Positions 7,756 through 15,287 of a stretch of DNA of 64,000 nucleotides are shown piece after piece. The DNA lies in the NCBI RefSeq assembly GCF_016863175.1, contig NZ_BOOJ01000051.1, positions 96,951 through 160,950 on the forward strand, given 5' to 3'. Positions within the stretch are counted from its first letter, which is position 1. Each line of letters starts with the position of its first letter. Position numbers and translations under genes: made by a program. The notes under the pieces are model-generated. The model ran no database searches, was not told where the DNA came from, and was given only the letters and a program-made list of their open reading frames with translations. This stretch comes from Paraplanobispora siamensis (GTDB lineage: Bacteria > Actinomycetota > Actinomycetes > Streptosporangiales > Streptosporangiaceae).

Positions 7756-9467
7756 TGGGACTCACGCGGTACGGCGTCGCCGCTGGAGCCGACCAGGAAG
7801 TCCAGGTCGGCTCCGGTGTTGGCCTGCTGCACGGTCTCGACGTACAGGCGCTGCCAGCCGCGGGCCGGGCGGGCGAACGCCGCGGTCATCTCCGGGGACG
7901 GCCGGCGGACGGCGAGCTCCCCGGCCGGGACGTCGATGTCGAGCCGTCTCCCGGGCACGTCGAGGATGATCACATCACCGGTGCGCACCAGGCCGAGAGG
8001 GCCCCCGGCGGCGGCCTCGGGGGCGACGTGCAGCACGACGGTGCCGTAGGCGGTGCCGCTCATGCGGCCGTCGCAGATGCGGACCATGTCCCGCACCCCT
8101 CGGGCGAGCAGCTTGGCCGGCAGGGGCATGTTGGAGACCTCGGGCATGCCGGGATAACCCTTCGGCCCGCAGCCGCGCAGGATGAGCACCGAGTCGGCGC
8201 CGACCTCCAGACCGGGATCGTCGAGGCGGGCGTGCAGATCCTCGACGGAGTCGAACACGACGGCGGGACCGCGATGCCGGAGCAGGTGCGGCGAGGCGGC
8301 GGCGGGCTTGATCACGGCGCCGTCCGGGGCGAGGTCGCCGTACAGCACGGCGATCCCGGCGTCCTCCTGCAGCGGCCTGGCACGGGGCCGGATGACCTCG
8401 CGGTCGTAGACCTCCGCACCGGCCAGATGCTCGGCGAGCGGGCGGCCGGTCACCGTGAGCGCGGCCCGGTCGAGCAGGTCGCGGATCTCGTTCAGTACGG
8501 CGCGCAGCCCGCCGGCCCGGTACAGGTCGTCCATCAGGAAGCGGCCGGCGGGCTGCAGGTCCGCCAGCAGCGGGACGCCGGAGCCGGTGCGGTCGAAGTC
8601 GTCCTGGGTCAGTCCGACGCCGAGCCGTCCGGCGATGGCCAGCAGGTGCACGACGGCGTTGGTGGAGCCGCCGAGCGCGGCCAGGGCGACGATGGCGTTG
8701 AGGAACGAGCCGCGCGTCATGACATCCGACGGGCGGCGACCGGCGGCGATCATCTCCACGATCAGCCGGCCGCTCTCGTGGGCGCCCTCCAGCAGGCGGC
8801 TGTCGGGGGCGGGGGTGCCGGCCAGGCCGGGCAGGGTCATGCCGAGCACCTCGGCCAGCAGGCCCATGGTGGAGGCCGTGCCCATCGTGTTGCAGTGGCC
8901 TCTGCTGCGGATCATCGACGACTCCGAGCGCAGGAACTCGGCCCGGCTCAGCGTCCCGGCGCGGACCTCCTCGCTGAGCTTCCAGACGTCGGTGCCGCAC
9001 CCCAGCGGCACGCCGCGGAAGGTGCCGGTGAGCATCGGCCCGCCGGGCACGACGAGCGCGGGCAGGTCGACCGAGGAGGCGGCCATGAGCAGGGCGGGGA
9101 CGGTCTTGTCGCAGCCGCCGAGCAGCACCACGCCGTCGATCGGGTTGGCGCGCAGCATCTCCTCGATCGCCATGGCCGCCATGTTGCGCCACAGCATGGC
9201 GGTGGGCCGTACCTGGGTCTCACCGATGGAGACGACCGGCAGGTTCAGCGGAACGCCACCCGCCTCCCACACGCCGCGCTTGACGTGCTCGGCGACCTCG
9301 TCCAGGTGCAGGTTGCAGGGGGTGAGGTCGGAGGCGGTGTTGGCGATGGCGACGTGCGGGCGGCCGTCGAAGGCGCCGGGCGGCAGGCCGCGCCGCATCC
9401 ACGCCCGATGGATGTAGGCGTTGCGGTCGCTGCCGGCGTACCACTGCGCGCTGCGGCTCGTCGCCAT
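7752..9467 (-). CDS. IlvD/Edd-family sugar-acid dehydratase (L-arabinonate/D-xylonate type)
   Basis: 571 aa from ATG 9467. The three cluster-binding cysteines are C51 (DLTPCNLH), C119 (LLGGCDKT) and C192 (RGHCNTMG). Their spacing of 68 and 73 residues equals that I recall for the [2Fe-2S] L-arabinonate and D-xylonate dehydratases (C59/C127/C200), which favours pentonate over dihydroxyacid dehydratase. The reaction removes water from an aldonate to give a 2-keto-3-deoxy acid. The SDR gene downstream and the divergent secreted arabinofuranosidase fit catabolism of L-arabinose or a related sugar. Expression may be controlled by the operators at 9795 and 9860. Confidence 0.8.
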   Translation of the reverse strand: MATSRSAQWYAGSDRNAYIHRAWMRRGLPPGAFDGRPHVAIANTASDLTPCNLHLDEVAEHVKRGVWEAGGVPLNLPVVSIGETQVRPTAMLWRNMAAMAIEEMLRANPIDGVVLLGGCDKTVPALLMAASSVDLPALVVPGGPMLTGTFRGVPLGCGTDVWKLSEEVRAGTLSRAEFLRSESSMIRSRGHCNTMGTASTMGLLAEVLGMTLPGLAGTPAPDSRLLEGAHESGRLIVEMIAAGRRPSDVMTRGSFLNAIVALAALGGSTNAVVHLLAIAGRLGVGLTQDDFDRTGSGVPLLADLQPAGRFLMDDLYRAGGLRAVLNEIRDLLDRAALTVTGRPLAEHLAGAEVYDREVIRPRARPLQEDAGIAVLYGDLAPDGAVIKPAAASPHLLRHRGPAVVFDSVEDLHARLDDPGLEVGADSVLILRGCGPKGYPGMPEVSNMPLPAKLLARGVRDMVRICDGRMSGTAYGTVVLHVAPEAAAGGPLGLVRTGDVIILDVPGRRLDIDVPAGELAVRRPSPEMTAAFARPARGWQRLYVETVQQANTGADLDFLVGSSGDAVPRESH

Positions 9468-9792
9468 ACGGCCACCGTACTTTCCCACGGCCGGAATTCT
9501 GATCCGATTCCAAGCCCGGCCCGTCCGGCAGCGACACGATCCGGGAATCTCGAAACGGCCCTTGAGACGTCGTGAACCACACGGTCGCCGGCCGTTGACA
9601 TCTGTGAAACTTTCACCCACGCGAAACATTTCGACACGGTCCCCCGGAGGCGGAAGTCCAGGCCGGAAGGCCGTTTCGAGGACAGCACCCGGGCCGGCGG
9701 AAGTCACCCTCGTTGACGGCGGATCCGGCGGTCGGATGTACTCCGCGGCAACGCACCCACCGCAGTGAAGCCCCGCAACTCTGCAAATCCGA

Positions 9793-9811
9793 ATGTTAGC
9801 GCTAACAAAAC
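9793..9811. promoter_or_regulatory. LacI-type operator, copy 1
   Basis: Core GTTAGCGCTAAC is a perfect 12-bp palindrome with central CG, the form bound by LacI/GalR-family sugar repressors. It lies in a 19-bp element repeated 65 bp downstream with one mismatch, including the flanking AT and AAAAC. Confidence 0.7.
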
Positions 9812-9857
9812 TCATGACCTCATCTGGAAACGAGTTCCGGGCGACGTCGCGGGTGAA

Positions 9858-9876
9858 ATGTTAACGCTAACAAAAC
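9858..9876. promoter_or_regulatory. LacI-type operator, copy 2
   Basis: Core GTTAACGCTAAC; 18 of 19 positions match copy 1. Centre-to-centre distance is 65 bp, about six helical turns, which would allow one dimer on each site or looping. It sits just upstream of a ribosome binding site (CGGAGG) and the start of the remnant reading frame. Confidence 0.7.
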
Positions 9877-9891
9877 CCTTCGGAGGTTCCT

Positions 9892-9969
9892 GTGAGACGC
9901 ATGCTCACGGTTCTCCCGTCGCCCGACGACGGCACCGACCAGCAATGGCAACTCGTCCGAGCCGGATGA
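9892..9969 (+). pseudogene. Scar of a deleted secreted lectin-domain gene
   Basis: A 25-codon frame with a good ribosome binding site (CGGAGG) and GTG start. It begins VRRMLTVL, like the first residues of a signal peptide, and ends [14 protein letters not shown], the terminal QxW motif of a ricin-B/CBM13 domain. The middle of a much larger gene appears to have been removed in frame. The operators upstream look like this gene's own promoter region, now serving the GH62 gene 14 bp downstream. Confidence 0.55.
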
Positions 9970-9982
9970 ATTGGAGTACATC

Positions 9983-11437
9983 GTGAAACCCAGATCCCTG
10001 GCCGTCCTCGCAGCGGTGGCCACCTTACTGGCGAGCCTTTTCGTCGCCATGCAGATCCAGCCCGCCAACGCGGCCACCGTCGACACGAACGCGTGGTACG
10101 TGCTGATCAACCGCAACAGCGGCAAGGCCCTGGACGTCTACAACCTGGCCACCGGCGACGGCGCCCGCATCACCCAGTGGACCCGCAACAACGGCAACCA
10201 GCAGCAGTGGCAGTTCGTCGACTCCGGCGGCGGCTACTACCGCATCAAGTCCCGCCACTCCGGCAAGGTGCTGGACGTCTACAACTTCTCCACCGCCAAC
10301 GGCGGCGCGATCGTGCAGTGGGCCGACGGCAACGGCAACAACCAGCAGTGGCGCCTGGCCGACAGCCCGGACGGCTATGTGCGGTTCATCTCCCGCCACA
10401 GCAACAAGGCCCTGGAGGTCCAGGGCGCCTCCACCGCCGACGGCGCCAACATCGTCCAGTACGACGACTGGGGCGGCAACAACCAGCAGTGGCAGCTCGT
10501 CCGGGTCGACGGCGGCGGCCAGAACCCGGCGTGCGACCTCCCCTCGACCTACCGCTGGACGTCGACGGGCCCGCTGGCGACCCCGAGGTCGGGCTGGGTC
10601 TCGCTCAAGGACTTCACCGTCGCTCCCTACAACGGCAGGCACCTCGTCTACGCGACGACCCACGACACGGGCACGAGGTGGGGTTCGATGAACTTCGGCC
10701 TGTTCACCAACTGGTCGGAGATGGCCTCGGCCAGCCAGAACGCGATGTCCTCCTCCGCTGTCGCGCCCACGCTCTTCTACTTCGCCCCGAAGAACATCTG
10801 GGTGCTGGCCTACCAGTGGGGCAGGACCGCCTTCTCCTACCGGACCTCGAGCGATCCTGCCAACCCCAACGGCTGGTCGGCCGAGCAGACGCTCTTCTCC
10901 GGAAGCATCTCCGGCTCCTCGACAGGGCCCATCGACCAGACGCTCATCGGTGACGGCACGAACATGTACCTGTTCTTCGCCGGGGACAACGGCAGGATCT
11001 ACCGCGCGAGCATGCCGATCGGGAACTTCCCCGGCAGCTTCGGCAGCACCTCGACGGTGATCATGAGTGACACGACGAACAACCTGTTCGAGGCCGTGCA
11101 GGTCTACAAACTCCAGGGCCAGAACAAGTACCTCATGATCGTCGAGGCGATCGGCGCGCAGGGCCGCTACTTCCGCTCGTTCACCGCCACCAGTCTGAAC
11201 GGCTCGTGGACGCCGCAGGCCGCCACCGAGGGCAACCCCTTCGCCGGCAAGGTCAACAGCGGCGCCACCTGGACCAACGACATCAGCCACGGTGAGCTGA
11301 TCCGCACCAGCGCCGACCAGACCTTCACCGTGGATCCCTGCAACCTGCAGCTGCTCTACCAGGGACGCAGCCCCAACTCCGGCGGCGACTACGGCCTGCT
11401 GCCCTACCGGCCCGGTGTCCTGACACTGCAACGATGA
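9983..11437 (+). CDS. Secreted alpha-L-arabinofuranosidase, CBM13-GH62
   Basis: 484 aa from GTG 9983, with GGAG 6 nt upstream. A signal peptide (about residues 1-31, ending ANA) precedes a ricin-type beta-trefoil CBM13 with three QQW repeats (residues about 35-165). The rest is a complete GH62 domain: [14 protein letters not shown] (base Asp), [23 protein letters not shown] and [15 protein letters not shown] (acid Glu), ending [18 protein letters not shown]62 enzymes remove arabinose side chains from xylan and arabinan outside the cell. Two LacI-type operators upstream predict sugar induction, and a strong terminator follows. Confidence 0.93.
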   Translation: MKPRSLAVLAAVATLLASLFVAMQIQPANAATVDTNAWYVLINRNSGKALDVYNLATGDGARITQWTRNNGNQQQWQFVDSGGGYYRIKSRHSGKVLDVYNFSTANGGAIVQWADGNGNNQQWRLADSPDGYVRFISRHSNKALEVQGASTADGANIVQYDDWGGNNQQWQLVRVDGGGQNPACDLPSTYRWTSTGPLATPRSGWVSLKDFTVAPYNGRHLVYATTHDTGTRWGSMNFGLFTNWSEMASASQNAMSSSAVAPTLFYFAPKNIWVLAYQWGRTAFSYRTSSDPANPNGWSAEQTLFSGSISGSSTGPIDQTLIGDGTNMYLFFAGDNGRIYRASMPIGNFPGSFGSTSTVIMSDTTNNLFEAVQVYKLQGQNKYLMIVEAIGAQGRYFRSFTATSLNGSWTPQAATEGNPFAGKVNSGATWTNDISHGELIRTSADQTFTVDPCNLQLLYQGRSPNSGGDYGLLPYRPGVLTLQR

Positions 11438-11478
11438 CGGCGTGAGTCCGGCTGCGGCCGGCAGGGCGCCCGGACATG

Positions 11479-11513
11479 CCGGTGCCCCACCCCGGTCCGG
11501 GGTGGGGCACCGG
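11479..11513. terminator. Bidirectional intrinsic terminator
   Basis: Perfect 15-bp stem CCGGTGCCCCACCCC with a 5-nt loop, between the convergent GH62 and DoxX genes. Confidence 0.85.
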
Positions 11514-11543
11514 CTGCGAGGCCGTGGCGCGGCCCCTGGAGAG

Positions 11544-12095
11544 CTACTTCAGGATCGGCAGTCGCCGTACCAGGGCGGTGGAGGCCCACCAGCGGCCCAG
11601 GCCCAGCGTGTCACCGGCGCCCGCCAGGGCCAGCCCGGCCAGCACGATGGCGTAGACGATGTGGTCGTCCATGAACGGGTTGTTGGCCAGCGGCAGCTCC
11701 GCGGCCCACATCAGCACCAGCATCAGCCCGCCGGCCCCGGCGGCGATGCGCATGCCGATGCCCAGCAGGAGCGCGACGCCGACGCCCAGCAGCCCGGCCA
11801 TGAACAGCCAGTCCACCCAGGCCTGGCCGGCCAGGCCGGAGAAGAAGCCGCCCAGGGCGTTCTCGCCGGTGCCCTTGAGGAAGCCGGTGGTGGGGCTGCC
11901 GCCATTGATCCAGGCGCGCTCGGCCGGCGTGGCGAAGCCCCAGCCGAAGGTCTTGTCCAGGAACGCCCACAGGAAGATCCAGCCGAGGCTGATCCTGGCC
12001 AGCGCCCAGACGTAGTCGGCCGAGTGGGACACTGTCGCGCGGGGGGTCGTGACGGGGTTGGCAGGGACAGCGTGCCGTCCTTCGATGGTGGCCAC
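11544..12095 (-). CDS. DoxX-family membrane protein
   Basis: 183 aa from GTG 12095, with AAAAGGAGG just upstream. After a polar N-terminus it has four hydrophobic helices; RISLGWIFLWAFLDKTFGWGF and GVALLLGIGMRIAAGAGGLMLVLMWAAELP are typical of the DoxX/TQO small-subunit family linked to quinone or thiol redox. A DosR-like box lies about 120 bp upstream. DoxX genes accompany universal stress proteins in other actinobacterial hypoxia islands. Confidence 0.75.
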   Translation of the reverse strand: MATIEGRHAVPANPVTTPRATVSHSADYVWALARISLGWIFLWAFLDKTFGWGFATPAERAWINGGSPTTGFLKGTGENALGGFFSGLAGQAWVDWLFMAGLLGVGVALLLGIGMRIAAGAGGLMLVLMWAAELPLANNPFMDDHIVYAIVLAGLALAGAGDTLGLGRWWASTALVRRLPILK

Positions 12096-12215
12096 CGTCG
12101 GCCTCCTTTTCCATATTGTCCGTCGCTGCTTCTCGCACCTCCAGCACACCGTTTTCCCGATCCGGCGGGCAGGGCTGTACGACTCGACCGGACGGAGCCC
12201 AAGACCCGATTCCTC

Positions 12216-12229
12216 GGGACCTATGGCCC
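12216..12229. promoter_or_regulatory. DosR/DevR-like box upstream of doxX-type gene
   Basis: GGGAC-CTAT-GGCCC: two half-sites separated by 4 nt, matching the actinobacterial dormancy-regulon palindrome (mycobacterial consensus TTSGGGACTWWAGTCCCSAA). Similar boxes occur at 13381, 14477 and 14503. Confidence 0.5.
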
Positions 12230-12237
12230 TGGCAGGC

Positions 12238-12330
12238 TCAGGCCGGCGCCTGCGCGGGCGGCTCCTCGGCGGTGACGGTGATCAGAACGCGGCTCGTCAC
12301 CTGCTCGGCGGTCATGGTCCCGGCGTTCAT
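12238..12330 (-). CDS. Tiny ORF coupled to universal stress gene, CBS-domain start-like
   Basis: 30 codons, beginning with an ATG that overlaps the stop of the universal stress gene as ATGA. The peptide (MTAEQVTSRVLITVTAEEPPAQA) resembles the first strand and helix of a CBS domain (compare T-A-x-x-V-M-T-R-x-V-x-T-V). It may be a truncated CBS protein left by deletion, or a genuine coupled micropeptide. Low certainty that it is functional. Confidence 0.35.
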   Translation of the reverse strand: MNAGTMTAEQVTSRVLITVTAEEPPAQAPA

Positions 12331-13205
12331 CGCCGGTCGCTCCGGGGCCGGACGACGGCGACCGGGCAGTGCGCGCGGTGCAGCACGCCGTGGCTGACCG
12401 AGCCGAGCACGGCCGAGCCGAATCCGCCCCGCCCGTGCGAGCCCACCACGACCAGGTCCGCCCGGCGTGAGGCGTCCGACAGCACGGGGACCGGGTGGCC
12501 GTGGACGGCCGACTCCTCCAGCTCGACGTCCGGGTGCTTCTCCCGCCAGGGCTCCAGACGCCGCCGGACCGAGTCGGCCGACTCCTCGAAGAGTCCGTCC
12601 GGCACCAGGCTGTAGCCCAGGGCGTAGGCCGACAGCACCGGCGGCTGCCAGGCGTAGACCGCCCTGAGCCGGGCCCCGCGCCGCCGGGCCTGGGTGAAGG
12701 CATAGTCCAGCGCGGCCTCCGAATGCTCCGAACCGTCGAACCCGACGACGATCACGTCGTGCACGGTCCGGCTCGGGGCGCGAACGACGACGACGGGACC
12801 GGCCGCGTGCCCGGCCAGGCCGAGTCCCGCCGAACCGAGCACCAGACCGGCGAAACCGCCGATGCCTCTGCTGCCGACCACCAGCGTGTCAGCCCGCTCG
12901 GACTCGCTCTTGAGCCTCTCGACCGCCTTGCCGGCTGCGAGATCGGTAGTGATCTCGATGCCGGGCGCACGGTCGCGGGCCCGTTGCGCGGCCGCGGTCA
13001 GCACCTCCCGCGCGTGTCCGGCCACAGAGCCGCCGGGCTCGTCCGCCGGGGACACCAGGGACAGAGGAGGGACACCGGCCCCCGTGTCATGCACGTGCAC
13101 GATCTTCAGCGCCGCGCCGCCGCGCGCGGCGTCCTGGGCCGCCCACTCCACCGCCGCCATCGCGGGCGCGGATCCGTCGACACCGACAACGATCAGTCCG
13201 GCCAC
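12327..13205 (-). CDS. Tandem universal stress protein (UspA x2)
   Basis: 292 aa from GTG 13205 with GGGAGGAGG upstream. Two Usp domains: the first from GLIVVGVDGSAPAMAAVEWAA with SRGIGGFAGLVLGSAG, the second from DVIVVGFDGSEHSEAALDYA with SHGRGGFGSAVLGSVS. Both keep the G-x2-G-x9-G-S ATP-binding pattern. Such proteins accumulate in hypoxia and stationary phase in actinobacteria. The intergenic region to the divergent MgtE-like gene holds DosR-like boxes. Confidence 0.9.
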   Translation of the reverse strand: MAGLIVVGVDGSAPAMAAVEWAAQDAARGGAALKIVHVHDTGAGVPPLSLVSPADEPGGSVAGHAREVLTAAAQRARDRAPGIEITTDLAAGKAVERLKSESERADTLVVGSRGIGGFAGLVLGSAGLGLAGHAAGPVVVVRAPSRTVHDVIVVGFDGSEHSEAALDYAFTQARRRGARLRAVYAWQPPVLSAYALGYSLVPDGLFEESADSVRRRLEPWREKHPDVELEESAVHGHPVPVLSDASRRADLVVVGSHGRGGFGSAVLGSVSHGVLHRAHCPVAVVRPRSDRR

Positions 13206-13380
13206 GGCCGGCCTCCTCCCAGAGGATCTCTGTACCTTCGCGCCCATCGCACACCCTGGCGAAAGTCCGGGGCATCGGCCCAACGTCACCTGCCCTCAGG
13301 ACCAACGTCTTCTGCCGGCGCCTGCGCGCCGGGCCGCTTCACCGGCCGATCCGGCGGGTTCGGGCCCATCGGTGCGGCCG

Positions 13381-13397
13381 TTCGGGACTTTCGGCAA
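13381..13397. promoter_or_regulatory. DosR/DevR-like box between usp and mgtE-like gene
   Basis: TTCGGGACTTTCGGCAA: the left half is a perfect match to the TTSGGGACTWW half of the dormancy box, the right half is degenerate. It is 68 bp upstream of the MgtE-like GTG and 176 bp upstream of the usp GTG. A weaker candidate, AGGAC-CAAC-GTCTT, lies at 13298 nearer to usp. Confidence 0.45.
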
Positions 13398-13464
13398 GCG
13401 AGAAGGGCGGCGAGGGCGTGATGGGCTGGCGGGGTGAGCCGCTTCCGCACAGGAGGGCAGCCCC

Positions 13465-14454
13465 GTGACGATTCCCCGGACAGCCGCGCAACCCGGCGAG
13501 TTCACCGGTACGGCAGGCGAGCACACCGTCACCGCCGTCCCGGTCTTCGATCCCTCGGCCACGGCGCGGGAGGCCTGGACCCGGATGCTCGGCACGCGCT
13601 TCGACAGCGCCTCCGACATCGTCGTCCGCGACGCCGGCGGCCGCCTGTACGGCCTGGTGAGCGTCGAACGGCTGCTCGCCGCCGCCCCCGCCGCCACACT
13701 GGCCGACCTGGCCGATCGCGATCCCCCGATCGTGACCCCCGGCACCGACCAGGAGATCGCCGCCTGGCACGCCGTCCGGCACGGCGAGAGCGGCCTGGCG
13801 GTCGTCGACCCGTCCGGCCGCTTCACCGGCCTGGTCCCCCGCCGCAGGCTGCTGCGCGTCCTGCTCCAGGAGCACGACGAGGACATGGCCCGGCTCGGCG
13901 GCTATCTGAAGGGCTCGGCCACGGCCAGGACCGCCGCCGAGGAGTCCGTCACCCGGCGCTTCGCCCACCGGATGCCCTGGCTGCTGCTGGGCCTGGCCGG
14001 CGCGATGGCCTCGGCGGGCATCGTCGGCTCCTTCGAGGACCGCCTGGCCGCCAACGTCGCCCTGGCCTTCTTCCTGCCCGGCGTGATCTACATGGCCGAC
14101 GCGGTGGGCACCCAGACCGAGGCCGTCGTGGTCCGCGCCCTGTCGGTGGGGGTGTCCATCCGCCGCCTGGCCCGCGGTGAGAGCGCCACCGGCCTGATCA
14201 TCGGCCTGGCCATGGCCCTCGCCTTCCTGCCCTTCGCCCTGCTGTACGGCGGCGACGCGCAGGTGGCGCTGACCGCGGTCATCTCCCTGTTCGCGGCCTG
14301 CTCGGTGGCCTCGGCCCTGGCCATGGTCCTGCCGTGGCTGCTCAATCGCCTCGGCCGCGACCCCGCCTTCGGCTCCGGGCCGCTGGCGACCGTCATCCAG
14401 GACCTGCTGTCCATCACCGTCTACCTGTTCACCGCGACGCTGATCGTCGGCTGA
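13465..14454 (+). CDS. MgtE-like divalent cation transporter with CBS pair
   Basis: 329 aa, GTG start with GGAGGG upstream. Residues 20-140 form two CBS repeats that sense nucleotides or Mg; from about 170 a five-helix MgtE domain follows, marked by PWLLLGLAGA, DAVGTQTEAVVVRAL and DPAFGSGPLATVIQDLLSI. The usual N-terminal superhelical domain of full-length MgtE is missing, so gating would rest on the CBS pair. It is the first gene of the plus-strand side of the stress island. Confidence 0.85.
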   Translation: MTIPRTAAQPGEFTGTAGEHTVTAVPVFDPSATAREAWTRMLGTRFDSASDIVVRDAGGRLYGLVSVERLLAAAPAATLADLADRDPPIVTPGTDQEIAAWHAVRHGESGLAVVDPSGRFTGLVPRRRLLRVLLQEHDEDMARLGGYLKGSATARTAAEESVTRRFAHRMPWLLLGLAGAMASAGIVGSFEDRLAANVALAFFLPGVIYMADAVGTQTEAVVVRALSVGVSIRRLARGESATGLIIGLAMALAFLPFALLYGGDAQVALTAVISLFAACSVASALAMVLPWLLNRLGRDPAFGSGPLATVIQDLLSITVYLFTATLIVG

Positions 14455-14476
14455 CCCCGCCCCGCCGGGCGTGCCG

Positions 14477-14489
14477 GGGACCTTCGTCC
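14477..14489. promoter_or_regulatory. DosR/DevR-like box 1 upstream of CBS-BON gene
   Basis: GGGAC-CTTC-GTCC, the closest of the four boxes to the consensus. It is 92 bp upstream of the CBS-BON ATG, and a second box follows 26 bp later. Confidence 0.55.
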
Positions 14490-14502
14490 GGCCCGGCACG
14501 AG

Positions 14503-14516
14503 GGGACTTCCGGCCC
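14503..14516. promoter_or_regulatory. DosR/DevR-like box 2 upstream of CBS-BON gene
   Basis: GGGAC-TTCC-GGCCC in the same orientation, 26 bp after box 1. Paired boxes are common at DosR-type promoters. Confidence 0.5.
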
Positions 14517-14580
14517 TGCCCGGCCGCCCGGAAAGGCGATGGGATGGAACAGGAACCCCTGTGCTTTCGAGGAGGATGCG

Positions 14581-15282
14581 ATGCGGGTGAAGGTCAGTGA
14601 GGTCATGACGCGCGAGGTCGCGTCCGTCGACGGCGCCACGCCGTTCAAGGACGTCGCCAAGGTGCTCACCACCCGTGGGGTGAGTGCGGTCCCGGTCGTC
14701 GACGGCGACAACCACGTCATCGGCGTGGTCTCCGAGGCCGATCTGCTGTGCAAGGAGGAGTTCAAGGACCAGTTCCACCGGGAGGGCTACCGGCAGCCGC
14801 TGCGCACCCGCCTGCGTCACCGCCTCAGCCAGGACAGGGGCACCGTACGGGACAAGGCCCGCGGTGAGACGGCCGCCGGGCTGATGACCGCCCCGGCCGT
14901 CACCATCCGCCCGCAGTCGGCGGTGGTGTACGCGATGCGGCTGATGGACGAGCACGGCGTCAAGCGTCTGCCGGTGGTCGACGAGGACGGCAGGCTGGAG
15001 GGCATCGTCAGCCGCCATGACCTGCTCAAGATCTTCCTGCGGTCCGACGCGGCGATCGCCGAGGAGATCGAGAAAGACGTCCTGGACCGTTCGCTGTGGG
15101 TGGACACCTCCCAGGTGAAGGTCGAGGTGCACCGGGGCGTGGCGACGCTGAGCGGCCGCATCGAGCGGCACAGCGAGGCGCAGATCGCCGCGCGCATGGC
15201 GCTGCGGGTCAACGGCGTGATCGACGTCGCCGACGAGATCCGGTGGAACGTGGACGACGTCCCGTCCCAGGTGGGCCGGTGA
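14581..15282 (+). CDS. CBS-CBS-BON stress protein
   Basis: 233 aa; ATG 14581 follows GAGGAG. Two CBS repeats (VSEVMTREVASVDGATPFKDVAKVL and AAGLMTAPAVTIRPQSAVVYAMRLM) are followed by a C-terminal BON domain (about 165-225; VHRGVATLSGRIERHSEAQIAARMAL and GVIDVADEIRW). Proteins with this order are typical of actinobacterial dormancy regulons and probably bind adenine nucleotides. It overlaps no gene, but the alcohol dehydrogenase starts 6 bp after its stop. Confidence 0.9.
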   Translation: MRVKVSEVMTREVASVDGATPFKDVAKVLTTRGVSAVPVVDGDNHVIGVVSEADLLCKEEFKDQFHREGYRQPLRTRLRHRLSQDRGTVRDKARGETAAGLMTAPAVTIRPQSAVVYAMRLMDEHGVKRLPVVDEDGRLEGIVSRHDLLKIFLRSDAAIAEEIEKDVLDRSLWVDTSQVKVEVHRGVATLSGRIERHSEAQIAARMALRVNGVIDVADEIRWNVDDVPSQVGR

Positions 15283-15287
15283 GGACG

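Larger units (their letters stand above)
9468..9982. promoter_or_regulatory. 515-bp divergent intergenic region with pentose-gene regulation
   Basis: Between the dehydratase start (minus) and the GH62 start (plus). It contains the two LacI-type operators and the short remnant reading frame annotated separately. Nothing else recognisable was seen in 9468-9790. Confidence 0.5.

Noticed and set aside
7698..9575. Plus-strand open frame opposite the dehydratase gene
   Set aside because: Shadow frame; the minus strand has the conserved Cys motifs of the IlvD/Edd family.
10025..11431. Minus-strand open frame opposite GH62
   Set aside because: Valine/glycine-rich shadow of the GH62 gene without motifs.
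12221..12703. Alternative minus-strand frame overlapping usp
   Set aside because: Arg/Ser/Pro-rich shadow of the second Usp domain.
13240..13290. GGGCC-GAT-GCCCC as a further DosR box upstream of usp
   Set aside because: Half-sites are separated by 3 rather than 4 nt and lack the conserved A-C core, so it was not annotated.
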